DNA from: Eisenbergiella porci
GTDB taxonomy: Bacteria > Bacillota > Clostridia > Lachnospirales > Lachnospiraceae
Assembly: GCF_009696275.1 (NCBI RefSeq)
Contig: NZ_VUMI01000004.1
Span: 124,001 to 188,000, forward strand
Length of the DNA stretch: 64,000 nt
Reading direction: 5' to 3'
Position numbers and translations under genes: made by a program. The first letter of the stretch is position 1. Each line of letters starts with the position of its first letter. This document shows positions 50,847 to 60,302 of the stretch, in pieces. The notes below the pieces were generated by a model. It searched no databases, was not told the DNA's origin, and saw only the letters and a list, made by a program, of their open reading frames with translations.

Positions 50847-51470
50847 ATGATGGCGGCAGACAGTACAAAGGAACGGATTCTGGATATTTCATTGCAGCTT
50901 TTTTCTCAGTATGGCTTCAGCGCTGTATCCATAAGGGATATCTGTGGGCAGGTACATATTAAGGAAAGCTCTGTTTATTATCATTTTACGAATAAGAGGG
51001 CTATTTTAGAGGAGCTGGGAAATCGGTTTGAAATGATTGCGGGAGGGCTGATGCAGCGGCTGGACGACGCAGTTGCGCAGCTGCAGGGAGAGGGCGGGAG
51101 CGGTATATCCGGCGGCGCGGCAGCGGAGGTATTTTTCCATGACTATCTGATGGATGATTTCTGCAATCGCTATATCAGGCTTCTGCATATGGAGCGCAGC
51201 GGCAGCGAGGCTATGAGGCAGGCATATGATAAATGGATTTTCGAAGAACCGCTGAGGTTTCAGGAAAGGATATTTAATGCATTAATTGAGAAAAAATGGA
51301 TTCCGGCGGCGGACGGTGAATATCTGGCGCTGAAATATTACGCGCCGATTTATCTTTTTTTCCAGCGATACCTGTTGGGAGGAGAACTGACGGAAGCTAA
51401 GAAAAAGCTTTTCCTTGAAAAAGCAGAGGAACATATCACGGAATTTTTCAAAGAAATGGGAGGCGTCTGA
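50847..51470 (+). CDS. TetR/AcrR-family repressor
   Basis: A 207-aa regulator. The N-terminal HTH (about 8-52) has RILDISLQLFSQYGFSAVSIRDIC followed by IKESSVYYHFTNKRAILEEL, a standard TetR DNA-binding unit; the C-terminal helical domain would bind an unknown inducer. ATG 50847 follows GAGGAGGGGAGA. It is the first gene of an operon with the SDR, whose ATG starts at the base after its stop codon. Confidence 0.92.
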   Translation: MMAADSTKERILDISLQLFSQYGFSAVSIRDICGQVHIKESSVYYHFTNKRAILEELGNRFEMIAGGLMQRLDDAVAQLQGEGGSGISGGAAAEVFFHDYLMDDFCNRYIRLLHMERSGSEAMRQAYDKWIFEEPLRFQERIFNALIEKKWIPAADGEYLALKYYAPIYLFFQRYLLGGELTEAKKKLFLEKAEEHITEFFKEMGGV

Positions 51471-52235
51471 ATGGCAAACATAATTTTGACAGGGGGAAAT
51501 CAGGGAATTGGGTATTTTATGGCGGAGAAATTCCTTCAAAACGGGGACTGCGTTGCAGTGCTGGATCTGGAAAATGACAATTTGCGGGAATTGAAAAAGG
51601 AGTATCCCGGCAGGCTGCTTGACTGTATCTGTGATATGAGGGACGCAGGCGGCGTCGTCGAAACGGTGAACCGGATCGCAGCTTCTTTTCATATCATTGA
51701 TATTGCGATCCATAATGCCTGCCGGTGTACCTTTGATTCCATGGCCGATACGGCTGATGAGATTTATCAGGAAGTGTTTGACGTGAACTATTTTGGCGCG
51801 CTGCGGCTGTCCCGGGCGGTGCTTCCTCACATGAGGGCACAGCATTGCGGGAGGGTGGTATTTACAAGCTCCAGCGTAGGTGTGATGGGGTTTGCAAATA
51901 TCAGTCCCTATGCATCCAGCAAAGGCGCAGTGGAGGCGCTGGCTAAGTGTCTGAGCCTGGAATATGAGAAAGAGGGGATAACCTTCCATATTCTCCATCC
52001 GCCGCTTACGCGGACGAAATCCTCGGCTCCGTTCCCTTTTCCTGCGGAATATAAGGCGGATCCTAAAACCGTGGGATATGGGCTGGCGGAGAATATCAAT
52101 GGCAAAGGCTTTGTTATCTGCCACAGCTTTCTTCAAAAGGTGCAGACGGAGCTGTGTTATCTTTTCTCATTGAGGATGGGCAGGCTTATGAGTGGAAAAA
52201 TGGCGGCGCTTTCCGGGAGGGAAGGTAATACTTGA
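51471..52235 (+). CDS. short-chain dehydrogenase/reductase
   Basis: A 254-aa classical SDR: cofactor motif TGGNQGIG (residues 7-14), acidic DLEND near 37, NAC-type IHNACR near 83, catalytic Ser in FTSSSVGVMG near 132 and the YASSKGAVEAL Tyr-Lys near 145-149. The C-terminal 60 residues are longer than usual and hydrophobic (LQKVQTELCYLFSLRMGRLM), possibly membrane-associating. Substrate unknown; TetR control suggests detoxification or lipid/ketone reduction. Confidence 0.88.
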   Translation: MANIILTGGNQGIGYFMAEKFLQNGDCVAVLDLENDNLRELKKEYPGRLLDCICDMRDAGGVVETVNRIAASFHIIDIAIHNACRCTFDSMADTADEIYQEVFDVNYFGALRLSRAVLPHMRAQHCGRVVFTSSSVGVMGFANISPYASSKGAVEALAKCLSLEYEKEGITFHILHPPLTRTKSSAPFPFPAEYKADPKTVGYGLAENINGKGFVICHSFLQKVQTELCYLFSLRMGRLMSGKMAALSGREGNT

Positions 52236-52299
52236 AATATATCATAGTAACTTCAGAATGTAGCGCTTCAGGAAATCTTCAACAACCAAGGAGGACCAA

Positions 52300-53869
52300 A
52301 TGTCAGATATCAGTATTATCGGCGCCGCCGAAGGCAATCTGAAAAATATTTCGCTGGACATCCCCAGAAATAAGCTTGTGGTATTCACGGGCCTTTCCGG
52401 TTCCGGTAAATCCACGCTTCTCATCGATGTTCTCTACAATGAATGCCAGAGGCAGTATCTGGAAGCAATGGCCTTTCAGGGCATTCAAAAGCCGAAGGTG
52501 GAACGCGTGCGGGGCGCATCCCCGGCAATAGTGATTACCCAGACGGATGCGAACAGGAATCCCCGTTCCACGGTAGGCACCATGTCGGATATTTATACGG
52601 ATTTGCGTATGGTTTATGAAAAGCTGGGCAGGATTCATGCCATAAAAAAAGAACGGACAGTGGATGAAAAGCTGTCTTTGGAGGACGGCGCGGTAAAATA
52701 CTGGGAAAAGCAGTACGGGAAATTCCAGCTTTCTGTGCTTCGCCAGGCATTTTCCCATTATGGGGTTCCTGTGGAGCCGGGGACTTTATATCCCATATTA
52801 TGGCGGCGGCTGGCGGATAAGAACGGGGACGTAAAACAGCTGGAGGATTACTTTGAGGTGAAGGAGTGTCCCGACTGCAGAGGGGAGCGGCTTTGTGAGC
52901 TGAGCAGGAGTGTAACCGTGCAGGGGCTCCGTCTGCCGCAGCTGTCTCTTTTTTCCCTGGACAGGCTGTATGCCTGGGTACGGGAGCTGCATGCGTCCCT
53001 GGATGAAAAACAGATGGAATTTGTGAGGGATTATCTGACCGATATGGAAACCAAAATCAGCCGTTTCCTTAAGGTGGGGCTGGGATATCTTTCCCTGGAC
53101 AGGCAGACGATTACTCTGTCAGGCGGGGAACTGCAGAGGCTGCACTGGATTCGGAGATCGCAGGGCTGATTTATATCCTGGATGAACCTACGGCCGGCCT
53201 GCATCCTAATGACACGGCCGGCCTTGTGGCAATTCTTAAAAGGCTCCGGGATTTGGATAACACGGTGCTTGTGATAGAGCATGATGTGGATGTAATCGCC
53301 TCTGCCGATTACCTTGTGGATATCGGCCCCGGTTCCGGAAAATTCGGCGGGGAAATTGTGGCGGAAGGGACGCTGGAAGAGATAAAACAACAAAAAGAAA
53401 TTTAAAGCAGCTTTGTGTGGATCTCCCCACAGGCTGCCTGGTCGGCGTAACCGGGCCTTCCGGTTCCGGTAAATCCACGCTGGTCTTTGAGGTGCTTGCT
53501 AAAGGAAGGGCGGATACACAGAAAAACCGGGTGCTGGGCAAAGAACAGTTTAACCGGGTGGTTGAGATTGGGCAGGCGTCAATTTCCAGAATGAAGCGAT
53601 CGAATGTGGCCACCTATACTGAGGTTTACACAAAGATACGGGCGGTTTTTGCCGGTACGCAGGCCGCAGTAAACGCCGGTTTTTCTGCAAAGCATTTTTC
53701 CTTTAATACGGCCGGGGGCAGATGCGGGAATTGTGAGGGACTGGGGTATGTGGACAACAATATGCTGTTTTTTGCCAATACGCAAGTGGTCTGTCCGGGC
53801 TGCGGAGGGAACCGTTTCAAAGAAGAGATCCTTGCGGTAAAATATAAGGGCCTACGCAGCTGCGGATGA
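52300..53869 (+). pseudogene. UvrA-like ABC ATPase with multiple internal deletions
   Basis: Homologues are about 740-aa tandem ABC ATPases related to UvrA and linked to drug resistance in some Bacillota. The start is good (AAGGAGG, MSDISIIGAAEGNLKNISLD; Walker A GLSGSGKST). Compared with the family I recall, segments are missing after LGRIH (zinc-finger module) and after PVEPGT, both in frame. After SGGELQRL (near 53150) a small deletion shifts the frame; family sequence resumes LDSEIAGLIYILDEPTAGLHP. Near 53400 another piece is lost, then NLKQLCVDLPTGCLVGVTGPSGSGKST continues to KYKGL near 53850, where it ends. The gene cannot encode a full ATPase. Confidence 0.75.
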
Positions 53870-53918
53870 GCTGCTGGTTATGTTCCACTACAACTTTTTT
53901 ATGGAAGCAGAGTCATAG
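53852..53918 (+). pseudogene. short coding-like remnant of unknown origin
   Basis: Directly after the UvrA-like remnant a frame reads AYAAADELLVMFHYNFFMEA and stops at TAG 53916-53918. It looks like the end of another protein joined by deletion. I do not recognise it. Confidence 0.3.
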
Positions 53919-53920
53919 TT

Positions 53921-54666
53921 TTAATTATTGTAATACTGTGCCTGAGCATTCCACAGCTCATGGTATTTTCCCCCGGTATCTGCCGCCAGTTCCTCATGGC
54001 TCCCCAGCTGTACGATCTGCCCGTTTTCAAAAACGGCGATTTCATCGCAGAACCGGCAGGAGGACAGGCGGTGGCTGATGTAGATGGCAGTCCTGTTTCC
54101 CACGATATCATTGAATTTTGAATAAATTTCCGACTCTGCGATTGGGTCAAGGGCGGCGGTGGGTTCATCCAGCACAATGAACGGCGCATCCTTATAAAGC
54201 GCCCTGGCCAGCGCAATTTTCTGCGCTTCACCGCCGGAGATTTCCACGCCGTTTTCCTCAAAGTCCTTATACAGGCATGTCTTCAGCCCGTCAGGCATGG
54301 AGGTACGGCGGTTAACAAACCCGGCCGCATCAAGGCAGGCTTCCACGGAAAAGATTTTCATGTATTCCTCATAATCATATTTCCTGATGTCAATGCCGTT
54401 GAGCAGGATTTCTCCTTCCGTGGGATCGTAAAGGTGGCAGAGCAGCTTGATAAAGGTGGTTTTTCCGGAGCCGTTCATACCAACCACCGCCAACCGCTCG
54501 CCAACGCGGAATTTCAGGTTGATATGGCGCAGGGCGCAGGTATCGGAGCCGGGATATTGGAAGGAAACATCCCGGAATTCAATTTCATATTCATTGTCGC
54601 TGCCTGGAATATTCTTTCAAATCCGAAAAAAACATGGTATTTCAGGGGTTCTTTCTTCTTTTTCAT
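53921..54666 (-). pseudogene. ABC exporter remnant: N-terminus joined to the nucleotide-binding domain
   Basis: The minus-strand ATG 54666 (GGAGGAGATACATC upstream) starts MKKKKEPLKYHVFFGFERIF, a usual exporter N-terminus. About 300 residues of membrane domain are missing; after a frame change the sequence resumes DNEYEIEFRDVSFQYPGSDT and runs through Walker A GMNGSGKTT, signature ISGGEAQKIALARAL, Walker B FIVLDEPTAALDP and SHRLSSCRFCD. Within this domain IFSVEACLDAAGF skips the Q-loop block that normally follows FSV, an additional deletion of about 25 residues in frame. The protein could neither cross the membrane nor couple ATP hydrolysis. Confidence 0.8.
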
Positions 54667-54780
54667 GATGTATCTCCTCCTCTTGTCAAAGTATAACGCA
54701 GGTACGGGCCAAATGTCAGCATCAGCACGAATGGTATGCGTACTGGCACAAACGGCAGAATGTGCGCCCAGGCTCCAGAC
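54663..54780 (-). pseudogene. C-terminal remnant of a gene upstream of the ABC exporter
   Basis: The frame ending AHILPFVPVRIPFVLMLTFG, PYLRYTLTRGGDTS, TGA overlaps the ABC remnant's ATG (ATGA), a former operon partner. It is hydrophobic and may be the last helix of a membrane protein. Its 5' part has been replaced by the HIT gene. Confidence 0.45.
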
Positions 54781-55110
54781 AGGTCCTCCTGTGGGGGTGT
54801 CTCCGGATCTTCTGGGAAAAATATGCCAATGCATGTGACGTCCGGTTCCGGATCCGAGAAGCTCATAATTCAATTTATCCGGCTGGAATGCATTATAAAC
54901 CGCCTCTGCCACAAGGGACATTTCCCGGAGAAATTCCATTCGGAAGGCTTGTTCCAGGAAATGCAGCTCCGTTGCGTGTTCTTTGCACAGAAAGAGCGTA
55001 TATCCTTTTATCCGCTGATGGTCGCCGATAACCACATAGCCTGTGTTAAGTTCTCTTACAAAATATGGGTTTTTCCCTGCTTTAATCCAGTCAATTCTTT
55101 CACATATCAT
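54775..55110 (-). pseudogene. HIT-family protein, 3' end lost by fusion
   Basis: The minus-strand frame from ATG 55110 encodes MICERIDWIKAGKNPYFVRE through HMHWHIFPRRSGDTPTGGPVW, a normal HIT nucleotide hydrolase with the HxHxH motif near residues 92-96. After GPVW (about 54775) the family sequence ends and the frame runs on out of register through neighbouring remnants to 54514. About 35 C-terminal residues are missing. The catalytic core is present, so partial function cannot be excluded. Confidence 0.65.
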
Positions 55111-55255
55111 ACAGTCATTTATGCAGACAGCCCTCCGTGCTGAAAATTATTGTGTTGTTCAGAGTTGTTTTATTGTTATTTTACCATGGCATACCGGGGA
55201 ATGGAAGGCCGTACTTTTTCCATAAGAAGGGTTCTAGTATCATTGTATTAATGGC

Positions 55256-55284
55256 TTGACACAGTGATGCGAAAGTGATACTAT
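55256..55284 (+). promoter_or_regulatory. promoter of the HTH-ABC exporter operon
   Basis: TTGACA (55256-55261), 17 bp, TACTAT (55279-55284). Downstream, TATGATAATAAT and TATGATAATGAT (between about 55307 and 55340) form a direct repeat that may be the operator of the HTH regulator. Confidence 0.65.
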
Positions 55285-55366
55285 CAGGATAACAAAACAA
55301 TCTCATATATGATAATAATACTATTTATGATAATGATTGATACTGCAGCAGAAAGGATATGAGCCA

Positions 55367-55885
55367 ATGAACCAGCAGGATTTTACGAAAATAATTATGA
55401 ATCCCGTAAGGCAGCGCATCGTTCAGTATCTGATTCTTCATGAGGAAGGCACGGTATCCTCTATCAGGGAAGAGCTGAACGATATTCCGCCGGCCAGCCT
55501 GTACCGGCATATCAAAATACTGTATGAAGCAGGTGGGATTGAGGTCGTGCGGGAGCGTAAGATACGGGGAACGGTGGAAAAAACCTATGCGCTGGTAAAA
55601 AATCCGGCAGGGGAGTACAGCCGGGAAGGTGCGGCGCAGATGATTCAGGCGGCGCTCTTTTCTCTGGCCGCTTTCTTTTCCCGCTATTTTGCACAGGAGG
55701 AGAACGACCCGAGGAAGGATTTGCTGAGCCTGTCCACCTCCACCCTGCTTCTTACCGATGAGGAATTTATGGAGATGACCGCTAAAATAGGGGCGGTATT
55801 CAACGATTATATTTACAATAAACCGGAGGAAGGCCGGAAAATCAGGCGGTTTACGCTGATCTCTTCTCCAAGCGAGGAAGAGTAG
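55367..55885 (+). CDS. ArsR-like HTH transcriptional regulator
   Basis: A 172-aa regulator. The winged helix (about 5-75) has NPVRQRIVQYLILHEEGTV, PASLYRHIKILYEAGGIEVVRE and RGTVEKTYAL. The C-terminal helical domain (FFSRYFAQEENDPRKDLLSLS) may bind a ligand. ATG 55367 follows AAAGGAT. It precedes an ABC-2 exporter on the same strand, 45 bp away, and probably regulates it, as PadR/ArsR-like regulators often do. Confidence 0.85.
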   Translation: MNQQDFTKIIMNPVRQRIVQYLILHEEGTVSSIREELNDIPPASLYRHIKILYEAGGIEVVRERKIRGTVEKTYALVKNPAGEYSREGAAQMIQAALFSLAAFFSRYFAQEENDPRKDLLSLSTSTLLLTDEEFMEMTAKIGAVFNDYIYNKPEEGRKIRRFTLISSPSEEE

Positions 55886-55930
55886 CGGCGATCTGGTTAA
55901 CTGAACTGTCAGGAAGAATAGGAGAATATT

Positions 55931-56644
55931 ATGTTGGAGATCATCAATTTTTCAAAAACCTATAAAGGCGGGAAAAAAGCCGTATCCAACCTGAACCTGG
56001 AAATCCTGCCCGGGGATATTTACGGTTTCATAGGCCACAACGGCGCGGGGAAAACCACGACCATTAAGGCTGTAGTGGGAATCCTGGATTTTGAGGAAGG
56101 GGAAATCCGCATTGACGGGCATTCCGTAAAGGAGGAGCCGCTTGTATGCAAATCCCTTCTGGCTTATATACCGGATAATCCGGACCTGTATGAACATCTG
56201 ACCGGTATTCAGTATCTGGATTTTATTGCGGATATTTTTCAGGTTCCTTCTGCGGTAAGGACGGAGCGGATCGGGGAATATGCGGAGCAGTTCGGAATCA
56301 CGGAAAGCCTGGGTGATCTGATTTCTTCTTATTCCCACGGCATGAAGCAGAAGCTGGCCATCATCTCCGCACTGATTCATAAGCCCCGGCTTCTGGTGCT
56401 GGATGAACCCTTTGTGGGGCTGGACCCTTCCGCCTCCGTGGTGCTCAAGCAGAATATGCATGCCCTTTGTGAGGAGGGAAGCGCTATTTTCTTTTCCACG
56501 CATGTGCTGGATGTGGCGGAAAAGCTGTGTAATAAAATCGCCATCATCAAGGAAGGCGTGCTGGTGGCTGCCGGCGAAACTGCCGGGCTGACACAGGGTA
56601 AATCACTGGAGGAAGTATTTATGGAGGTGGTCAGACATGATTAG
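55931..56644 (+). CDS. ABC transporter ATP-binding protein (ABC-2 type exporter)
   Basis: A 237-aa single ATPase domain: Walker A GHNGAGKTT near 37-45, Q-loop IPDNPDLYEHLT, signature SYSHGMKQKLA near 137, Walker B LLVLDEPFVGLDP near 158, and H-loop FSTHVLD near 193. It works with the permease encoded next, whose start overlaps its end by 8 bp. GGAGAATATT precedes the ATG. Likely exports a drug, peptide or lipid. Confidence 0.94.
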   Translation: MLEIINFSKTYKGGKKAVSNLNLEILPGDIYGFIGHNGAGKTTTIKAVVGILDFEEGEIRIDGHSVKEEPLVCKSLLAYIPDNPDLYEHLTGIQYLDFIADIFQVPSAVRTERIGEYAEQFGITESLGDLISSYSHGMKQKLAIISALIHKPRLLVLDEPFVGLDPSASVVLKQNMHALCEEGSAIFFSTHVLDVAEKLCNKIAIIKEGVLVAAGETAGLTQGKSLEEVFMEVVRHD

Positions 56645-58247
56645 CACGAGTATCCGTCTGTTAAGGATTCAGCTGCTGAAGGACTTCGGAATCAATGAAG
56701 TCATGCATTGCAGGGATGCGAGGAAAAAACGAAAGCTGGTTTTCATGCTGTGCATTTTCATATTCTGCGGGGGGCTGCTTGCCTTCTATGTCGCGGGGGC
56801 AGCGTGGGTTCTGTGTGTTTCCGGGGCACAGGACAGCGTTCCCGGCTTTGTGGTTGCGGTGTCGAGTATGGCTATTTTCATCTTTACCCTGTTCAAAGCG
56901 GGACCGGTGCTGTTTGCCGCCGGGGATTATGAGATGCTGACGGCCCTTCCGTTGAAGCCGTCGGCGATAATTATGAGCCGCTTGCTTCATATGTATCTAA
57001 GCTCCCTGCTTTTGTCGGCGCTTACCATAGCGCCGGCAGGCGCGGTATATGGCTTGACGGCGGCGCCTTCCCCTGTTGTTTATGTGCGGATGTTTATCAG
57101 CCTCTTTTTTGTCCCGTTGGTTCCCCTGACAGCGGCGTCTCTGATTGGAACTTTAATCATGGCCATTGGTTCCCGCGTGCGGCATAAAAATTTGGTGATT
57201 ATTTTACTGTCCATGACTTTTACTCTGGGAATCCTGGCGGTAACCATGCTTTTTTCCTCACGGGCGGAAAATATGGAGCTTCAGGATATGGCGGGGATGA
57301 TACGCGGTGCAGTAGAGCAGGTAAACGGCATGTATCCGCTGACCGGTCTGTATACAGCGGGGATTACCGGCGTAAATCCGGCGGCGCTGGCCGGATTTGC
57401 GGCCAAATCCATGGGGATTTTCCTCCTGTTCATCGCATTGGTGCAGTGGAAGTATGTACAGATAAGCAGTACGCTGCGTACGCATGAGGCAAAGAAGAAT
57501 TACAGGCTGCAGAGCCTGAAGCAGCGTTCCGTGCTGGGCGCTTTGTACAAAAAAGAGATAAAGCGTTATTTTGCCTCTAATATATACGTAATGAATACGA
57601 TGGTTGGATATATACTTATGGTAGCGGCAGCGATTGGGCTTGCGGCGGCGGGGATGGATAAGCTGGAAAGCTATCTGCAGTTGGAAGGGGTGGGAGGCAC
57701 CCTGCCTGTCAGCCTGGGAAGCATGCTCCCCTTTCTTTTGTCACTGATGGTGATGATGGGGGGCACTACCTCAAGCTCCATTTCCATAGAAGGAAAGCAG
57801 TGGTGGATTCCCAGGTCGCTGCCCATTCCCTCCGGTTTGATTTTGGATGGTAAAATGCTGGTGAATCTGACGCTTGCCGTGCCTTCCATTCTGCTGGCAG
57901 GAACGATTCTGACGGTTTCCGGCCAGACCGGGGGCCTGAAGCCTGTCTGGATATTCCTGGTTCCGCTGGTCTATGCCTGTTTTTCTTCGGTTCTGGGGAT
58001 TACCATTAACCTGAAAATGCCGGTATTCAACTGGGACAATGAAACGACGGTAGTAAAGCAGAGCGCTTCCACTTTTGTGTCCGTTCTGGGAGGAATGCTG
58101 CTGGCCCTGGTTCCCATCGGACTGCGCTTTGCGTTGGCAGGGGTTCCGGCCGACCTTTTCCTGGGAGGGGTGACGGTGCTTGTTTTACTGATAACCGTTA
58201 TTCTTTATGGAAAGAACAGAAGATATGATCTGCGGAAAATTGGATAA
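56637..58247 (+). CDS. ABC-2 type permease (YthQ-like)
   Basis: A 536-aa membrane protein with about 12 helices arranged in two halves separated by a cytoplasmic stretch (about 280-320, THEAKKNYRLQSLKQRSVLGALYKKEIKRYF). It begins with a cytoplasmic helix ISTSIRLLRIQLLKDFGINE. The KKEIKRYFAS block is typical of ABC-2 permeases of the YthQ/EcsB-like group. It pairs with the upstream ATPase. A terminator follows. Confidence 0.88.
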   Translation: MISTSIRLLRIQLLKDFGINEVMHCRDARKKRKLVFMLCIFIFCGGLLAFYVAGAAWVLCVSGAQDSVPGFVVAVSSMAIFIFTLFKAGPVLFAAGDYEMLTALPLKPSAIIMSRLLHMYLSSLLLSALTIAPAGAVYGLTAAPSPVVYVRMFISLFFVPLVPLTAASLIGTLIMAIGSRVRHKNLVIILLSMTFTLGILAVTMLFSSRAENMELQDMAGMIRGAVEQVNGMYPLTGLYTAGITGVNPAALAGFAAKSMGIFLLFIALVQWKYVQISSTLRTHEAKKNYRLQSLKQRSVLGALYKKEIKRYFASNIYVMNTMVGYILMVAAAIGLAAAGMDKLESYLQLEGVGGTLPVSLGSMLPFLLSLMVMMGGTTSSSISIEGKQWWIPRSLPIPSGLILDGKMLVNLTLAVPSILLAGTILTVSGQTGGLKPVWIFLVPLVYACFSSVLGITINLKMPVFNWDNETTVVKQSASTFVSVLGGMLLALVPIGLRFALAGVPADLFLGGVTVLVLLITVILYGKNRRYDLRKIG

Positions 58248-58263
58248 ACAACCTTAGGAGGAC

Positions 58264-58333
58264 ACTGCTGCCCCGGATATCAGACGGAAAGCTCTTAAAG
58301 AGTTCTGGATGGTATGTGGGGCAGCAGTTTTTG
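58264..58333 (+). terminator. terminator of the ABC exporter operon
   Basis: ACTGCTGCCCC (58264-58274) pairs with GGGGCAGCAGT (58319-58329), with an inner GCTCTT/AAGAGT-like stem, then TTTTTG. Confidence 0.8.
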
Positions 58334-58379
58334 CAGGAAAGGGCATAGGAAATCAGGAATCCTGGTGGTGGGGCAGACT

Positions 58380-58640
58380 GTCCGAAAACTTAGGCTAATC
58401 TGACATGAGATTTTGGCAGAGGCATCTGCCCTAACAGCAGATGATTCACATATAAAAATGCGTACCTTGACAAGCTTGGATTAGAAAAAATGATGGAACT
58501 GATGAAAGCAGGCAGCTGCTGAGACATCTTTATATACTTTATTCAGTTGTTGAGGTCAGATATTAATTTCGAGGGAAATGTATCTGGCATTTTTAATACA
58601 AAAAATGGCTTTAGATTGAAGAAAAACAAGGTTTTCGGAC
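58380..58640. mobile_element. possible MITE-like remnant with short inverted ends
   Basis: GTCCGAAAACTT (58380-58391) is matched in inverse orientation by AAGGTTTTCGGAC (58628-58640), one mismatch. The 260-bp interior is AT-rich, has no gene, and includes a coding-like scrap AYLDKLGLEKMMELMKAGSC ending in TGA. No target duplication is evident. The rest of 58340-58914 shows nothing else but a small CAGCAG/CTGCTG hairpin near 58799. Confidence 0.35.
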
Positions 58641-58914
58641 GGCCTGTGGGGGGAAATGAAGCTTTGTGAGGGAAAGAAAAAATTTCTGACACAGGGGCTG
58701 TTTTCTCTCAGTTTCTTGATACTTCGGAAAAGCTTTTGAAAAACGTTTAGTTTTGTGTTGATAATATTAAATTAGTATGTTATTATTATTTCGTCACACA
58801 GCAGTATCTATGCTGCTGCAGTATTCGGCCGTCCGGCCGTTCTTTCATTTCGGCGCTTCCCTTTCGAAGCAATAATCCGTAAATGGCATAAAACTTAATA
58901 CAGGAGGAATATTT

Positions 58915-60036
58915 ATGGAAAACAAGCTCAGAAATTATTTTCCGCTTATCAGGGAAAGAAAGGAGGTGTTGAAAGAAATCGATGAAAGCAGCGGGCTGCA
59001 GGCGCTGTTCCGGAGCTGGGCGTCTGAACAGCAGGAAGAGTTCCTGGATTTTTGTACGGGTATGAAGGGCGTAAAGATCCTTTATGATTCTTTTTTTAAG
59101 GAAATCATGAGTCCGGAATATACACCCGGCAGGCTGAACCATTTTCTGTCTCTGCTGCTGGGGAAAAAGGTAGTGATCCGTCAGGTGCTTCCCAATGAGG
59201 GAGGCAGGATTGCGGACGAAAATACCTTATTAGTCACGGATATCCTGGTGGAATTCGAGGACGGAAGCCTGGCGGATGTGGAGATTCAGAAGCTGGGCTA
59301 TGCCTTTCCGGGAGAACGCAGCGCCTGCTATGCTGCGGATCTGCTGCTGAGGCAGTATAAAAGGGCACGGGATAAGAGGAACAGGGAAAAGGGTAAGTTC
59401 AGTTATAAAGACATCAAAAACGTATATGTCATAGTGCTTTTTGAGAAAAGCCCTGTGGAATTTCATTCTATGGAAAAGGAATATCTGCATAAATCAGACT
59501 GGAGCTTTGATACAGGGCTTGAGTTAGATTTGTTACAGAATTTTATCTTTATTACGCTTGACATATTCCAAAAAAACATGGAAAATAAAAGTATAGAAAA
59601 CGAACTGGAGGCGTGGCTGATGTTCTATAGCACGCAGGATCCGGAACGGATAATCGAGCTGATAAATAAATACCCGATGTTCAGACAGATGTATGGGGAC
59701 GTATATGAAGTCTGCCGGAATATGGAGAAGGTGATGGGAATGTTTTCAGAAGAACTAAGAGAGATGGATCGGAACACAGTGCAGTATATGATAGACGAGA
59801 TGCAGGCGACAATAGATGCACAGTCCGCTGCGTTGGAAGAAGAAAAAAAGAAATATGAGGAAGAGATAAAGAGATACGAAGAGGAACAGAAAAGACACGA
59901 GGAAGAGCAGAAAAGACATGATGAAGAAAATAACAAACTGCTGGAGATGATTACGGCTCAGGCTGCCGCACTTGAGAAGGCTTTAAAACGAATAGAAGAA
60001 CTGGAAAGAAAAAATGGTTCTGATTCCATAAAATAA
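58915..60036 (+). CDS. Rpn-family PD-(D/E)XK nuclease/transposase-like protein with coiled-coil tail
   Basis: A 373-aa protein. The N-terminal half has the nuclease core TDILVEFEDGSLADVEIQKLGY near 104-125 (Asp, then ExQ), YAADLLLRQYKRARDK and IKNVYVIVLFEKSP, as in the Rpn/PDDEXK_2 family. The C-terminal 80 residues are a highly charged coiled coil with repeated KRYEEEQKRHEEEQKRH, which varies widely in this family. Members promote horizontal recombination or act in phage defence. CAGGAGGAATATTT precedes the ATG. Monocistronic, terminator downstream. Confidence 0.85.
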   Translation: MENKLRNYFPLIRERKEVLKEIDESSGLQALFRSWASEQQEEFLDFCTGMKGVKILYDSFFKEIMSPEYTPGRLNHFLSLLLGKKVVIRQVLPNEGGRIADENTLLVTDILVEFEDGSLADVEIQKLGYAFPGERSACYAADLLLRQYKRARDKRNREKGKFSYKDIKNVYVIVLFEKSPVEFHSMEKEYLHKSDWSFDTGLELDLLQNFIFITLDIFQKNMENKSIENELEAWLMFYSTQDPERIIELINKYPMFRQMYGDVYEVCRNMEKVMGMFSEELREMDRNTVQYMIDEMQATIDAQSAALEEEKKKYEEEIKRYEEEQKRHEEEQKRHDEENNKLLEMITAQAAALEKALKRIEELERKNGSDSIK

Positions 60037-60141
60037 GCCTTCATAGTGTTTGTTGGAACCGTATGTTTGTAGCTGAATATTTCATATTATAAATGTGCAG
60101 CCAGATATAGGTCCTGATTTTTTTCCTGAAAAACTGTAAAG

Positions 60142-60203
60142 AATAGCATCCAGACTCTGCGTTATATATGCTATCGGCGCGGGTAGGGATGCTATTTTCT
60201 TTT
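60142..60203 (+). terminator. terminator after the Rpn-family gene
   Basis: AATAGCATCC (60142-60151) pairs with GGATGCTATT (60187-60196), followed by TTCTTTT. Confidence 0.8.
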
Positions 60204-60302
60204 AGTTATTAAAAAAGATAATAGAAACAGTTATCAACTATAATAATATAAATGCAATCCGCTCAGGAACTATGATAAAATCCTTTTGGGGGATGGGATA
60301 GT

